Assembly: GCF_001936595.1 (NCBI RefSeq)
Contig: NZ_MLBG01000035.1
Coordinates: 1 to 36,000, forward strand
Length of the DNA: 36,000 bases
Reading direction: 5' to 3'
Origin: Desulfovibrio sp. DV
GTDB lineage: Bacteria; Desulfobacterota; Desulfovibrionia; Desulfovibrionales; Desulfovibrionaceae
Numbering within the stretch: position 1 is the stretch's first letter; every line of letters begins with the position of its first letter. The position numbers and the translations under genes were made by a program. Shown here piece by piece: positions 7,529 to 15,210 of this stretch. The notes under the pieces are model-generated. The model worked only from the letters and a program-made list of their open reading frames with translations, was not told the DNA's origin and made no database searches.

Positions 7529-7635
7529 CACAATGCTGTGCGCCTGCCCTATTTTTGACATTGATTTTTGACCCAGAAGGGTTAAGGGATAACCGAACAG
7601 AAATATGTCGAAATTTGTCAAAAGGAGCTACATCC

Positions 7636-7884
7636 ATGCAGAAGCAAACCCTTGAAAAAGTCTTCGAATACGCCTCTTCGCCGGTCCACGGAACCCTTTC
7701 CCGCAAACTGCGCAAAGGCGTGAAGATCCAGATCAATGACGGCAAGATCTACGAAAGCGCCACCCTGTTCCTGGGCGACGAGTTCGTGCGCATCACCGTC
7801 AAACAGGGTGAAGAAACGCTTAACACCTACTATTCGTGGGATAAAATCTGCTGCGTGACCACCATCGGCAAGGTCGACGAGTAG
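7636..7884 (+). CDS. Small conserved-looking protein of unknown function
   Basis: An 82-residue protein with no signal peptide or membrane segment. I do not recognise the family with certainty. AAAGGAG (7621-7627) sits 8 bp before ATG 7636 and a strong terminator follows the gene, so this is a real single-gene unit. After a helical start (KQTLEKVFEYAS) the sequence alternates like a small beta barrel: GVKIQINDGKIYESATLFLG, DEFVRITVKQG, then YYSWDKICCVTTIGK. This order loosely recalls Sm/Hfq-like proteins (D-x-F-V strand, then an aromatic motif before the last strand). That is a pattern impression only. The long AT-rich leader suggests its own regulated promoter. Confidence 0.75.
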   Translation: MQKQTLEKVFEYASSPVHGTLSRKLRKGVKIQINDGKIYESATLFLGDEFVRITVKQGEETLNTYYSWDKICCVTTIGKVDE

Positions 7885-7980
7885 CCCGAAACCGCAACGC
7901 CGGGGGTCGCACCGTCCGCCCGGTCGGCCCCGGCTGCTATTTGGCCCGCGCCGGCCCCCCCCTCTCCCGACGCGGACCAT

Positions 7981-8018
7981 GCGCCGCTCCGTCTCTCCAC
8001 GGGGCGGCGTTCTTTTTT
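7981..8018 (+). terminator. Intrinsic terminator
   Basis: CGCCGCTCCGT (7982-7992) pairs with ACGGGGCGGCG (7999-8009), 11 bp with one G-U pair and a 6-nt loop, followed by TTCTTTTTT (8010-8018). It ends the 82-residue gene and separates it from the metal-box unit that follows. Confidence 0.85.
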
Positions 8019-8067
8019 ACATTTTTGAATGAATACCCCCTGTGCCTTGTATTCCTTGCCAGAAAAT

Positions 8068-8088
8068 TGAAAATGATTATCTCTTTCA
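8068..8088. promoter_or_regulatory. Fur-family (Fur or Zur) operator-like site
   Basis: GAAAATGATTATCTCTTTC (8069-8087) matches 14 of 19 positions of the classic Fur consensus GATAATGATAATCATTATC, with flanking T and A extending the inverted repeat. It lies 27 bp upstream of the 69-residue gene's start. A possible promoter is TTGAAT (8025-8030), 17 bp, TGTATT (8048-8053), which would put the box just downstream of the start site. Whether iron (Fur) or zinc (Zur) is sensed cannot be told from the site; the downstream COG0523 GTPase makes zinc plausible. Confidence 0.55.
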
Positions 8089-8114
8089 TTGCGAGAGACA
8101 CAAAAGGAGGCGTC

Positions 8115-8324
8115 ATGAACACCTTCCTGCATGACGAGTACAAGGGCTATCGGATCGACCTGACCCCGCGTGGCGATTACTGCGCGTCGTTTGCCGCCGA
8201 CATCAGCGACCGTTCGGGACGGCTCGTGTCCCACCTGGGCGTTGCCGGCAACACCGAAGACCGCGCCGTGGCCCGCAGCCGTGAGTTGGTCGATTTCGAA
8301 CTGGCCTATGGCAATACCCACTGA
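8115..8324 (+). CDS. Small protein of unknown function downstream of a metal-regulator box
   Basis: A 69-residue soluble protein, MNTFLHDEYKGYRIDLTP onward, with an excellent ribosome site (AAAAGGAGG, 8102-8110) 4 bp before ATG 8115. The sequence suggests a short alpha/beta fold (YKGYRIDLTPRGDYCASFAADI, then a helix AVARSRELVDFELAYG). It has one Cys and several His but no evident metal motif. I do not recognise the family. It begins 27 bp after the Fur-family box and is followed 111 bp later by the COG0523 GTPase, so a role in metal homeostasis is a reasonable guess from position only. Confidence 0.75.
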   Translation: MNTFLHDEYKGYRIDLTPRGDYCASFAADISDRSGRLVSHLGVAGNTEDRAVARSRELVDFELAYGNTH

Positions 8325-8399
8325 GACGGCCCCGGCCCGGCCGGGAGTTCGTCATCCCCCGACCCCTTCCTGACTGGCCCTTTGCCCGGTTTGGTGATA

Positions 8400-8435
8400 C
8401 CCCCCGGTCCGTAGTTCAACCCCGGGGGGATTTTT
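8400..8435 (+). promoter_or_regulatory. Hairpin covering the ribosome site of the COG0523 GTPase
   Basis: CCCCCCGG (8400-8407) pairs with CCGGGGGG (8422-8429) around a 14-nt loop. The right arm holds the only purine-rich ribosome site, and ATTTTT (8430-8435) runs straight into ATG 8436. It has the form of a terminator but could equally gate translation by hiding the ribosome site. Confidence 0.5.
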
Positions 8436-9413
8436 ATGGCTTCTATTCCCGTTACCGTGCTCACCGGCTTTCTCGGGGCCGGCAAGACCACGCTCCTAAA
8501 CCGCCTGCTCACCGAAAACCACGGCCGGCGATTTGCCGTCATCGTCAACGAATTCGGTGAAATCGGCATCGACAACGAGCTGGTCGTCTCCTCCGACGAG
8601 GAGATCTACCTCATGAACAACGGCTGCATCTGCTGCTCCGTTCGCGGCGACCTCATCCGCGTCCTGTCCGGTCTGGCCAAGCGCCGCGGGGCCTACGACG
8701 CCGTGCTGCTCGAAACCACCGGCCTGGCCGACCCCGCCTCCATCGTCCAGACCTTTGCCATGGACGAGGACACCCGCGAGGCCTTTCGACTCGACTCCGT
8801 GACCACGGTGGTCGACGCCCTGCACTTCACCCGCCACGCGGCTGAAAACAGGCAGGTTCTGGAGCAGGTGGTCTACGCCGATCTGGTCATCCTCAATAAG
8901 ACCGACCTCGTGGCCCCGGAGGTGGTGGAAGACATCCGCCGCGCCGTGGGACGCCTAAACGACACGGCGCAAGTCATCGCCGCTGTCCGTTGCGACCTGC
9001 CCATTGCCACCCTGCTTGATCGCAACGCCTTTGACCTTGGCAAGCTCCTGTTTGGCAATCCTGCCCGGGCCGAAGCCGCCCCGGGCAACCACATTCAGGA
9101 ACACGGCATCGAGTCGGTCAGCCTGACCCTGGACACCCCCCTGGACGCCGAACGCCTGGGCGAGTTCCTCAGCCGGCTCCTGCAGACAAAAGGCCAGGAC
9201 ATCTATCGGTCCAAGGGCATCATGGCTGTGGCCGGAGCCAGGCAGCGGTTTATTTTCCATGGGGTGCACATGTTTCTGGAAACCGCCTGGGGCACGCCCT
9301 GGGCTGATGGCGAAGCGCGCCAGAGCCGGGCCGTGTTCATCGGCCGCGACCTCGACCGCGAAGCACTCAAACACGGGCTTGCCGGCTGTGCGGCCCCGGA
9401 GGGAACAGCATGA
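8436..9413 (+). CDS. COG0523 (CobW/P47K family) metal-chaperone GTPase
   Basis: A 325-residue G3E-family GTPase. Walker A is GFLGAGKTT (residues 11-19), followed by [16 protein letters not shown], the metal-binding CxCC motif in [13 protein letters not shown] (C64, C66, C67), ETTGLADP, and the base-specificity motif NKTDLV. The C-terminal CobW_C domain (about 225-315) includes [19 protein letters not shown] and the FHGVHMFLE region. COG0523 proteins with CxCC deliver or safeguard metals, often zinc, and are commonly Zur-controlled. It overlaps the WD40-type gene by 4 bp (ATGA), so the two are translationally coupled. The exact metal is not shown by the sequence. Confidence 0.92.
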   Translation: MASIPVTVLTGFLGAGKTTLLNRLLTENHGRRFAVIVNEFGEIGIDNELVVSSDEEIYLMNNGCICCSVRGDLIRVLSGLAKRRGAYDAVLLETTGLADPASIVQTFAMDEDTREAFRLDSVTTVVDALHFTRHAAENRQVLEQVVYADLVILNKTDLVAPEVVEDIRRAVGRLNDTAQVIAAVRCDLPIATLLDRNAFDLGKLLFGNPARAEAAPGNHIQEHGIESVSLTLDTPLDAERLGEFLSRLLQTKGQDIYRSKGIMAVAGARQRFIFHGVHMFLETAWGTPWADGEARQSRAVFIGRDLDREALKHGLAGCAAPEGTA

Positions 9414-10429
9414 CGTTTACGCCTGACGCCGAACTCCAAGGGCTGCTTACGGCCGATTTCGGATCCTATGTGGCCGGCTGCGCCTTTTTAAGCGACGGCG
9501 AGACCGTTGCCTACGCCCTGGGCGACGGCCGCATCGCCCTGCTCGACACCGAAACCGGAGAAACCGATTTCGCTGCCGCCCACACCGGCGCGGCCCTGTG
9601 TCTGGCCGCTTCGCCCCATGGTTTTATAAGCGGCGGCGACGACGGCCGGGTGATGCTCACCACCCCGGAGACCGGAGCGCGGGAGCTGGCCGCCTTTCCG
9701 GGCCAGTGGGTCGAGCATGTGGCAGCCTGCGCCACCGGCCGGGTCCTCGCCGCCGCGGTCGGCAAGCAGGTCGTTCTTTTTACCGGTGACGACCTGACGC
9801 CCAGCCAGCTCCCCGAACTGCCAAGCACCATCGCCGGCCTGGCCGCCAGTCCCGACGGCCGGGCCCTGGCCGCCAGCCACTACGACGGCGTGACCGTCTA
9901 TGCCCCGGTGCGTCCCGGTGCGACCGGCAACCGCTTGGACGGTCCCGGCTCCAACCTGACGGTGGTGTTCTCCCCGGACGGCGACCGGATGGCCCTGGCC
10001 ACCCAGGACAAGAGCGTTCGGGTCTACGATCTGGCCCAATCAGCCGGGTATCTGCTGGAAGGCTATCCGGCCAAGGTCCGCTGCCTGTCCTTTGCCAGCG
10101 ACGGAAACACGTTGTGGACCGGCGGCGAACAGGCCTTTGTGGGCTGGCCGGTCGGGGCTGATGTCGATCCGGCTGCCCGGGAAGCCTTGGTCTTCGGCGC
10201 CTTTGAGCACGGGATGCTCGGGGCCGTGGCCGCCCATCCGGCCATGCCGCTGGTGGCCGGCGGCTTTGACGGCGGCGTGGTGTTTCTGGGCAGCGTCGAC
10301 CGCCGGGGCGCGGCCCCGCTTTTTGCCCTGGAAAGCCACCGGGTCACCTGCCTGAGCTGGTCCCCCGACGGCCGGCGGCTGGCCGGAGGCAGCGATGGCG
10401 GCCCGGCCTTCTTCATGCGTCTGGCGTAG
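9410..10429 (+). CDS. WD40-type beta-propeller protein coupled to the COG0523 GTPase
   Basis: A 339-residue cytoplasmic protein with no signal peptide. It consists of repeating blades of about 40 residues, for example [87 protein letters not shown] and [18 protein letters not shown], so it is a WD40-like propeller and likely a protein-binding scaffold. ATG 9410 overlaps the stop of the GTPase. Similar pairing of COG0523 GTPases with WD40 proteins occurs in other proteobacteria as far as I recall, which suggests the propeller binds the GTPase or its client. No enzymatic motif is seen. Confidence 0.88.
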   Translation: MTFTPDAELQGLLTADFGSYVAGCAFLSDGETVAYALGDGRIALLDTETGETDFAAAHTGAALCLAASPHGFISGGDDGRVMLTTPETGARELAAFPGQWVEHVAACATGRVLAAAVGKQVVLFTGDDLTPSQLPELPSTIAGLAASPDGRALAASHYDGVTVYAPVRPGATGNRLDGPGSNLTVVFSPDGDRMALATQDKSVRVYDLAQSAGYLLEGYPAKVRCLSFASDGNTLWTGGEQAFVGWPVGADVDPAAREALVFGAFEHGMLGAVAAHPAMPLVAGGFDGGVVFLGSVDRRGAAPLFALESHRVTCLSWSPDGRRLAGGSDGGPAFFMRLA

Positions 10430-10439
10430 TTGGAAAATG

Positions 10440-10487
10440 GAAAAAAATGTCTCCGGCGGCCGGGGGGATGGCGCCGGGTGTTCCCGG
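10440..10487 (-). repeat. Dispersed intergenic repeat, copy 2, between convergent genes
   Basis: CTCCGGCGGCCGGGGGGA (10451-10468) is identical to 5619-5636. On the minus strand it is followed by a run of seven Ts (complement of 10441-10447), so it may end the ABC exporter transcript. A small hairpin CCGGG/CCCGG (10474-10487) lies beside it. It fills the gap between the convergent WD40-type gene and ABC permease. Confidence 0.6.
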
Positions 10488-10496
10488 TTCTTTCAA

Positions 10497-11642
10497 TTAA
10501 TCGAGCGTCTGGCGATAGCGTTTGACCCCAACACCGAGGGAAACCAGGAGAAAAAGACAGATCGGCAGCAGATGGGGCACGATGTCGGCAAAGGTGTTGC
10601 CTTTGAGCACTATGCCGCGCACCACCCGTAAAAAATGCGTCAGTGGCAGCACCGAGCCGATCCACTGCGCCCACTCGGGCATCCCCTGAAAGGGAAACAT
10701 GAATCCTGACAGCAGGATCGACGGCAAAAAGAAGAAAAACGACATCTGCACGGCCTGCAACTGGTTCTGGGCAATGGTGGAAAAGGTGATGCCAACACCC
10801 AGATTGGCCGCGATAAACGGAAATGACACCAGGAAAAGCAACGGCAGGCTGCCGACGACCGGCACCTGAAAGATCACTTTGGCCGCAATGATGATAAGCC
10901 CCATCTGAATGTAGCCCACCACGATATAGGGCAGCATCTTCCCGAGCAGCACTTCCACCGGCCTCACCGGCGTGATGAGCAGGTTTTCCATGGTGCCGCG
11001 CTCGCGCTCCCGGGTGATGGCCAGCGAAGTGATGATGACCAGGGTCATGGTCAGGACCACGCCCATAAGGCCGGGCACGATGTTGTACTGGGTCACGGCC
11101 TCGGGATTGTAGCGGGCGTGCAGACGCAGGGTCACCGGGCCGTCGGTTGCCCGCAACGGCAGCAAGGGACCGGTCAGATCCCGGTTGAAGGCATCGGTTG
11201 CGGCTTGCCGGATGGCGGCCACGGCGTTGGACGTGGCCGATGGGTCGGTGGCGTCGGCTTCAAGCAGCACCACCGGGCGCTCGCCGCGCACCAGATCGCG
11301 GCCGAAATTCTGGGGAATGGTCAGGACGAACTGGATGCGCCCCAGGCGCAACAGTTCGTCGGCCTCGGCTTCCGTGCTTATTTCCTTGGTGAACTTGAAA
11401 TAGGCGCTGTTTTTCATGGCCGTGGCCATGTCCCGGGAAAAGGCTGTGCGGTCGTTGTCGAGGATGGCGGTGGGCAGGTTTTTGGGGTCGGAGTTGATGG
11501 CAAAGCCAAAGAGGATAAGCTGGAGCAACGGGATGCCGACCATCATGGCAAAGGTCACCCGGTCCCGACGCATCTGGGTGAATTCCTTGGAGACCATGGC
11601 CGCAAACCGGACCGGGGACAGACCAAAGACGCGCACCATCAC
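10497..11642 (-). CDS. ABC-2 type exporter permease (YbhS/YbhR-like)
   Basis: A 381-residue inner-membrane permease of the ABC-2 exporter class. The N-terminus has one membrane segment (VTFAMMVGIPLLQLILFGFAI), then a long periplasmic part (about 50-175), then five hydrophobic segments after TQYNIVPGLMGVVLTMTLVI. It carries the family signature ITRERERGTMENLLITPVRPVEVLLGKMLPYI and LPLTHFLRVVRGIVLKG near the end. It works with the ATPase and adaptor encoded upstream. ATG at 11642 overlaps the ATPase stop by 4 bp. Only one permease gene is present, whereas E. coli ybhFSR has two, so it probably forms a homodimer. Confidence 0.9.
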   Translation of the reverse strand: MMVRVFGLSPVRFAAMVSKEFTQMRRDRVTFAMMVGIPLLQLILFGFAINSDPKNLPTAILDNDRTAFSRDMATAMKNSAYFKFTKEISTEAEADELLRLGRIQFVLTIPQNFGRDLVRGERPVVLLEADATDPSATSNAVAAIRQAATDAFNRDLTGPLLPLRATDGPVTLRLHARYNPEAVTQYNIVPGLMGVVLTMTLVIITSLAITRERERGTMENLLITPVRPVEVLLGKMLPYIVVGYIQMGLIIIAAKVIFQVPVVGSLPLLFLVSFPFIAANLGVGITFSTIAQNQLQAVQMSFFFFLPSILLSGFMFPFQGMPEWAQWIGSVLPLTHFLRVVRGIVLKGNTFADIVPHLLPICLFLLVSLGVGVKRYRQTLD

Positions 11643-12556
11643 ACCACCGCCTTGCGCATGAGGCTGATGAAAACCTCTTCGAGATTGGAGGGGATCTGCC
11701 GCAGCGTCAGGGGTGCTGCGCCGTAGGGGGCGAGGCTTCGGGCCAGGGCGTCGGCATCGCGGCCGCTCACGTGCAGGGTGACGCCAAAGGCCACCACCTG
11801 CTCGACCCCGGGCAAGGCGCGAATCGCGTCGATGATGCCGTAGAGCTGCGGCCCGGCGATTTCATAGGTGACAAGACGCTCGGCCGCCACGATCTCCTGG
11901 ACCGTGCCCGTGGCCAGGAGATGGCCGTAAGCGATATACGCCAACCGGTGGCAACGCTCGGCCTCGTCCATATAGTGCGTGGAAATAAGGGCTGTTATGC
12001 CTTCGCCGGCCAATTTGTGGACCTCGTCCCAGAAATCGCGCCGGGCCATGGGATCAACCCCGGCTGTCGGTTCGTCGAGAAGCAGGAGCCTTGGCTCGTG
12101 GATCATGCAGGCGGCAAGGGCCAGACGCTGCTTCCAGCCGCCGGACAGGGTGCCGGCCAACTGGTCGCGAAAGCGCCCGAGGTTCATGCGCCCGATGGTG
12201 CGGTCAATGGCGGCTGCGCGGTTGGGGACAGCATACATGCGGGCAATGAAATCGAGGTTTTCCCGCACGGTCATGTCTTCGTAGAGGGAAAATTTCTGGG
12301 ACATGTAGCCGACATGGGGCTTTATAAGTTCAGCCTGGGTGCGCACGTCAAAGCCCAGGCACTGGCCGTGCCCGTCGTCCGGGCGAAGAAGCCCGCACAG
12401 CATCCGGATAAACGTGGTCTTGCCCGAACCGTTGGGACCGAGAAAACCGTAGATTTCCCCCTTGGCCACCCGCATGTCCAGATGGTCCACCACGGTTTTG
12501 TGGCCAAAAACCTTGGTCAGGCCGACGACGTCGATGACCGGGGCCTCGGGCGTCAT
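11639..12556 (-). CDS. ABC transporter ATP-binding protein (drug/efflux type)
   Basis: A 305-residue ATPase of the DrrA/YbhF type. Walker A is GPNGSGKTT (about residues 39-47), the Q-loop region reads VGYMSQKFSLYEDMTVREN, the signature is LSGGWKQRLALAACM, Walker B is LLLLDEPTAGVDP, and the H-loop ISTHYMDEAERC. The last 80 residues are the usual extra C-terminal domain of this subfamily. It is a single nucleotide-binding domain, unlike the duplicated E. coli YbhF. It overlaps both neighbours by 4 bp (ATGA). Residues match the consensus well, so it should be active. Confidence 0.93.
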   Translation of the reverse strand: MTPEAPVIDVVGLTKVFGHKTVVDHLDMRVAKGEIYGFLGPNGSGKTTFIRMLCGLLRPDDGHGQCLGFDVRTQAELIKPHVGYMSQKFSLYEDMTVRENLDFIARMYAVPNRAAAIDRTIGRMNLGRFRDQLAGTLSGGWKQRLALAACMIHEPRLLLLDEPTAGVDPMARRDFWDEVHKLAGEGITALISTHYMDEAERCHRLAYIAYGHLLATGTVQEIVAAERLVTYEIAGPQLYGIIDAIRALPGVEQVVAFGVTLHVSGRDADALARSLAPYGAAPLTLRQIPSNLEEVFISLMRKAVV

Positions 12557-13536
12557 TTCCCGCCTCCGCTGCCGCCGATCTCCAGAGACACGTCAATGGG
12601 CTGGCCGGGATGCATCCGGGCGGCATCGGCCGGCGCAAAGGCGGCCTCCACCATGATGACGAGCTTTTCCCGGAAATCCTGGCTGTAGATGACCGGCGGG
12701 GTGTACTCCACCTTGGGCGCGATATAGGTGATCGTGGCCGCCACCGGGCCGGGTCCGCCATCGAATGAAACGTGGATGGCGCTGCCCACGGCCAATGCCC
12801 CGGCCACGGCCTCGGGCACGAAAAACCGGGCCTTGACGTTGCGCTCGGGGAGGAGGACCACCACCGGACTCCCGGCTGCCACCCACTCGCCCTGGTAGTG
12901 CACCACATCGTAGACCAGCCCGGCCACCCCGGCCGCCTGACTCATCTGGTCGAGATTCCACTGCGCCTGCCCGACAACCGCCCGGGCCGCGTCCACGGCG
13001 TCGGCTGCCGCCTTGATCTGGTCTATGCGGCTCGGCAGCCGTCCGGTGGCCAGCTTGGCCTCCAGCTCTTTGACCTGATGCTTGTCCCGGACGTTGGTGG
13101 TGCGGGATGTATCAAGCTCTTCCTTGGCAATGGTGGCCGAGGCGTAGAGCTTGACTCGGCGCTCGTATTCCAGGCGCGAGAGATCGTGGGCGGCCTCGGC
13201 CCGGCGCAGATCCGCCAGGATCTGGTCGATCTCGTCAGGACGCAGTCCTTTCTTGCGGTCATCAAGGGTGGCCTCGGCCTGCCGGAGATCCGCCTCGGCC
13301 AGGGCCAGCCCCTTCGCCTCATAGCCATGTTCCAAGACGTAGAGCGGCTGCCCGACCGTGACGCGCTCCCCGCGCGAAACGAGCAGTTGATCCAGGCGTC
13401 CGGCCAATTTGCCGGCCACATAGACAAACTCGCCCTCAACATAGCCCTGGTAGGTCGTTGGCGCCGGCTTGGTGCAGCCCGGGACAACACCGGCCAGCAG
13501 CAACACGACCGGGAGCAACAAGGAAAGCTGTCTCAT
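12553..13536 (-). CDS. HlyD-family periplasmic adaptor, probable lipoprotein (YbhG-like)
   Basis: A 327-residue membrane fusion protein linking the ABC exporter to an outer-membrane channel. It starts MRQLSLLLPVVLLLAGVVPGC, a signal sequence with a probable lipobox at Cys21. Next comes a biotinyl-lipoyl-like half (GYVEGEFVYVAGKLAGRLDQLLVSRGERVTVGQPLYVLE), a coiled-coil hairpin (about 75-180), the second lipoyl half (GLVYDVVHYQGEWVAAGSPVVVLLPE), and a beta-barrel region ending in HPGQPIDVSLEIGG. Overlaps of 4 bp on both sides tie it to tetR and the ATPase. No outer-membrane TolC-like gene is in the window. Confidence 0.9.
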   Translation of the reverse strand: MRQLSLLLPVVLLLAGVVPGCTKPAPTTYQGYVEGEFVYVAGKLAGRLDQLLVSRGERVTVGQPLYVLEHGYEAKGLALAEADLRQAEATLDDRKKGLRPDEIDQILADLRRAEAAHDLSRLEYERRVKLYASATIAKEELDTSRTTNVRDKHQVKELEAKLATGRLPSRIDQIKAAADAVDAARAVVGQAQWNLDQMSQAAGVAGLVYDVVHYQGEWVAAGSPVVVLLPERNVKARFFVPEAVAGALAVGSAIHVSFDGGPGPVAATITYIAPKVEYTPPVIYSQDFREKLVIMVEAAFAPADAARMHPGQPIDVSLEIGGSGGGK

Positions 13537-14183
13537 GCGCCGCCTCCGGGCAAAACGTCACCACTGTCGGCCGCAGACAAACCACGTCCCACGACCTGGG
13601 CCAGAAAAGCCGCCATGTCGGTCAAAGGCATATCCAAACGCATTCCCATGCCCCGGCCCGCCTCGGCAAAACGCAGCCGCAGCGGTTCGGACAGGGAGTA
13701 GACGATAAGCGAGCCGACCAGGGTGAGATGGACAAACACCGGTTCGGTCGGGACAAGCAGCCCCGCCGCCTGCCCCCGGGCCAGAATGCCCCGGGTCACG
13801 GCAAAAATGCGTTGAAATTCGGCCAGCGCCGTCGCCGGCAGCGTAGCTGCGCCCGAGGCCATCTCCATGGCCATGATCCGGGGCAGCATGGGCAGACGGG
13901 AGAAGAGATCGGCCAGGGCGGCAGTCAGGGCGGCCAGCGCTTGGACCGGTGACGCCTCGGGAGCGGCAGCCTGTTCCAGGGTGCCGGCCACTTGGCCGAA
14001 AAGACGCAGTATCACGGCCTCGTAGAGCTTTTCCTTGGTGCCGACATGGTAATACAGCCCCGCCTTGTTGACCCCGGCCCGGCGGGCGATGGCCTCGACT
14101 TTGGCCCCGGCATAGCCTTCCCGGCCGAATGCTTCGGTTGCGGCATCGAGAATGCGGGTCAGAACATCTGGAGCTTCGGCCAT
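13533..14183 (-). CDS. TetR-family regulator (CecR-like) of the ABC exporter
   Basis: A 216-residue regulator. The N-terminal TetR helix-turn-helix is clear: LTRILDAATEAFGREGYAGAKVEAIARRAGVNKAGLYYHVGTKEKLYEAVI (about 8-57). The rest is an all-helical ligand-binding and dimer domain. It is the first gene of the exporter operon, and E. coli has the same order with cecR (ybiH) before ybhG. GGAG lies 6 bp before the ATG at 14183. A near-palindrome at 14194-14228 lies 10 bp upstream, so autoregulation of the whole four-gene operon is likely. The inducer is unknown. Confidence 0.92.
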   Translation of the reverse strand: MAEAPDVLTRILDAATEAFGREGYAGAKVEAIARRAGVNKAGLYYHVGTKEKLYEAVILRLFGQVAGTLEQAAAPEASPVQALAALTAALADLFSRLPMLPRIMAMEMASGAATLPATALAEFQRIFAVTRGILARGQAAGLLVPTEPVFVHLTLVGSLIVYSLSEPLRLRFAEAGRGMGMRLDMPLTDMAAFLAQVVGRGLSAADSGDVLPGGGA

Positions 14184-14193
14184 CGGATTCTCC

Positions 14194-14228
14194 GGTTTGA
14201 CTGTTTGGTTTAAACAAACGGTTAAACC
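14194..14228. promoter_or_regulatory. Near-palindromic operator for the TetR/CecR-like regulator
   Basis: This 35-bp stretch reads nearly the same on both strands: outer arms GGTTT/AAACC, then AC/GT, then GTTTG/CAAAC-type inner arms around a TTTAAA centre. Only four symmetric position pairs mismatch. It is AT-rich in a GC-rich region and lies 10 bp before the tetR start and about 115 bp before mlaE, so it could touch both divergent promoters. Confidence 0.7.
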
Positions 14229-14343
14229 GTAATGTTGAAGTCGTCAACCCCAGACCCGCCCGCCCCGCTTCCCATTTGCCTTAAAGAAGTGTAACCCGAA
14301 ACCCGGCCGGCCCGTGAAAGACCAATTGCCGAGCCTGGATGCG

Positions 14344-15153
14344 ATGACACATACTGCCCTTTCCCTGCTGTGCTCCCCGTTTGCCGCTCTCGGCCGCGCC
14401 GTTTTGTCCTTTGTGGCCGAGCTTGGCGGTCTGGCCATTTTCCTCGTCCAGGGTCTGTGGCGCATCCTGGTCCCGGCTCCGTCGTGGACCAAGATCGTGC
14501 AGCAGGTCTACTTCATCGGGGTCAAATCCATTTTCGTCATTGCGCTGATCGGACTTTTTACCGGCATGGTACTCGGCCTCCAAGGCTATTACACCCTGGT
14601 CAAATTCGGCAGCGAGGGCCTGCTTGGCGCGGCCGTGGCCCTGTCCATCATCCGCGAACTCGGTCCGGTGCTGACCGCCATCATGATCACCGGCCGGGCC
14701 GGCTCATCCATGGCCGCCGAACTTGGCATCATGCGCATTTCCGAGCAGATCGACGCCCTGACCACCATGGACATCAATCCGATGCGGTTCCTGGTGGCCC
14801 CGCGTCTGGCGGCGGCGCTGATCTGCTTTCCCCTGCTGACCGCCATTTTCGACGTAGTCGGCATCATGGGCGGCTATATCAGCGGCTGTGTGCTGCTTGG
14901 CATCAATCCCGGCGTGTATTTCGACCGCATCGACGCCACGGTGGAACTGACCGACGTGACCGGCGGGTTTGCCAAGTCCCTGGTCTTTGCCCTGCTCGTG
15001 GCCGCCATCTGCTGCTACGAAGGCTATTTCACCCACACCCGTCCGGGCGGGTTCGGGGCCAAAGGCGTCAGCCTGGCCACCACCTCAGCCGTGGTCTTGT
15101 CCTGTGTGGTCATTTTGGTCTCGGATTATATCCTGACCTCGTTTTTGTTGTAA
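14344..15153 (+). CDS. mlaE: MlaE-family phospholipid ABC transporter permease
   Basis: An inner-membrane permease of the MlaFEDB-type system that moves phospholipids between inner and outer membranes. The 269-residue product shows the family core: FIVALIGLFTGMVLGLQGYYTL, LSIIRELGPVLTAIMITGRAGSSMAAELG (the EQ-loop-like region), MRISEQIDALTTMDINPMRFLVAPR, and four to five further membrane segments. ATG 14344 gives a length close to E. coli MlaE; a GTG at 14314 would add ten residues and neither has a clear ribosome site. The stop overlaps an ATG (TAATG at 15151-15155), where the ATPase gene mlaF is often found, but here only a short frame follows. Confidence 0.9.
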   Translation: MTHTALSLLCSPFAALGRAVLSFVAELGGLAIFLVQGLWRILVPAPSWTKIVQQVYFIGVKSIFVIALIGLFTGMVLGLQGYYTLVKFGSEGLLGAAVALSIIRELGPVLTAIMITGRAGSSMAAELGIMRISEQIDALTTMDINPMRFLVAPRLAAALICFPLLTAIFDVVGIMGGYISGCVLLGINPGVYFDRIDATVELTDVTGGFAKSLVFALLVAAICCYEGYFTHTRPGGFGAKGVSLATTSAVVLSCVVILVSDYILTSFLL

Positions 15154-15210
15154 TGGAGAAGGCGGCCGCGTGTTGCATGTTGCGCGGGTTCGCCGTAAAA
15201 GGCTTGTCGT

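Noticed and set aside
11771-13701. Two plus-strand frames of about 305 residues over the ABC ATPase and adaptor
   Set aside because: The minus-strand genes show complete Walker, signature and lipoyl motifs, so these are shadows.
10497-14183. Resistance island or mobile origin for the exporter operon
   Set aside because: No transposase, integrase, flanking repeats or composition shift; gene order matches the chromosomal cecR-ybh type.
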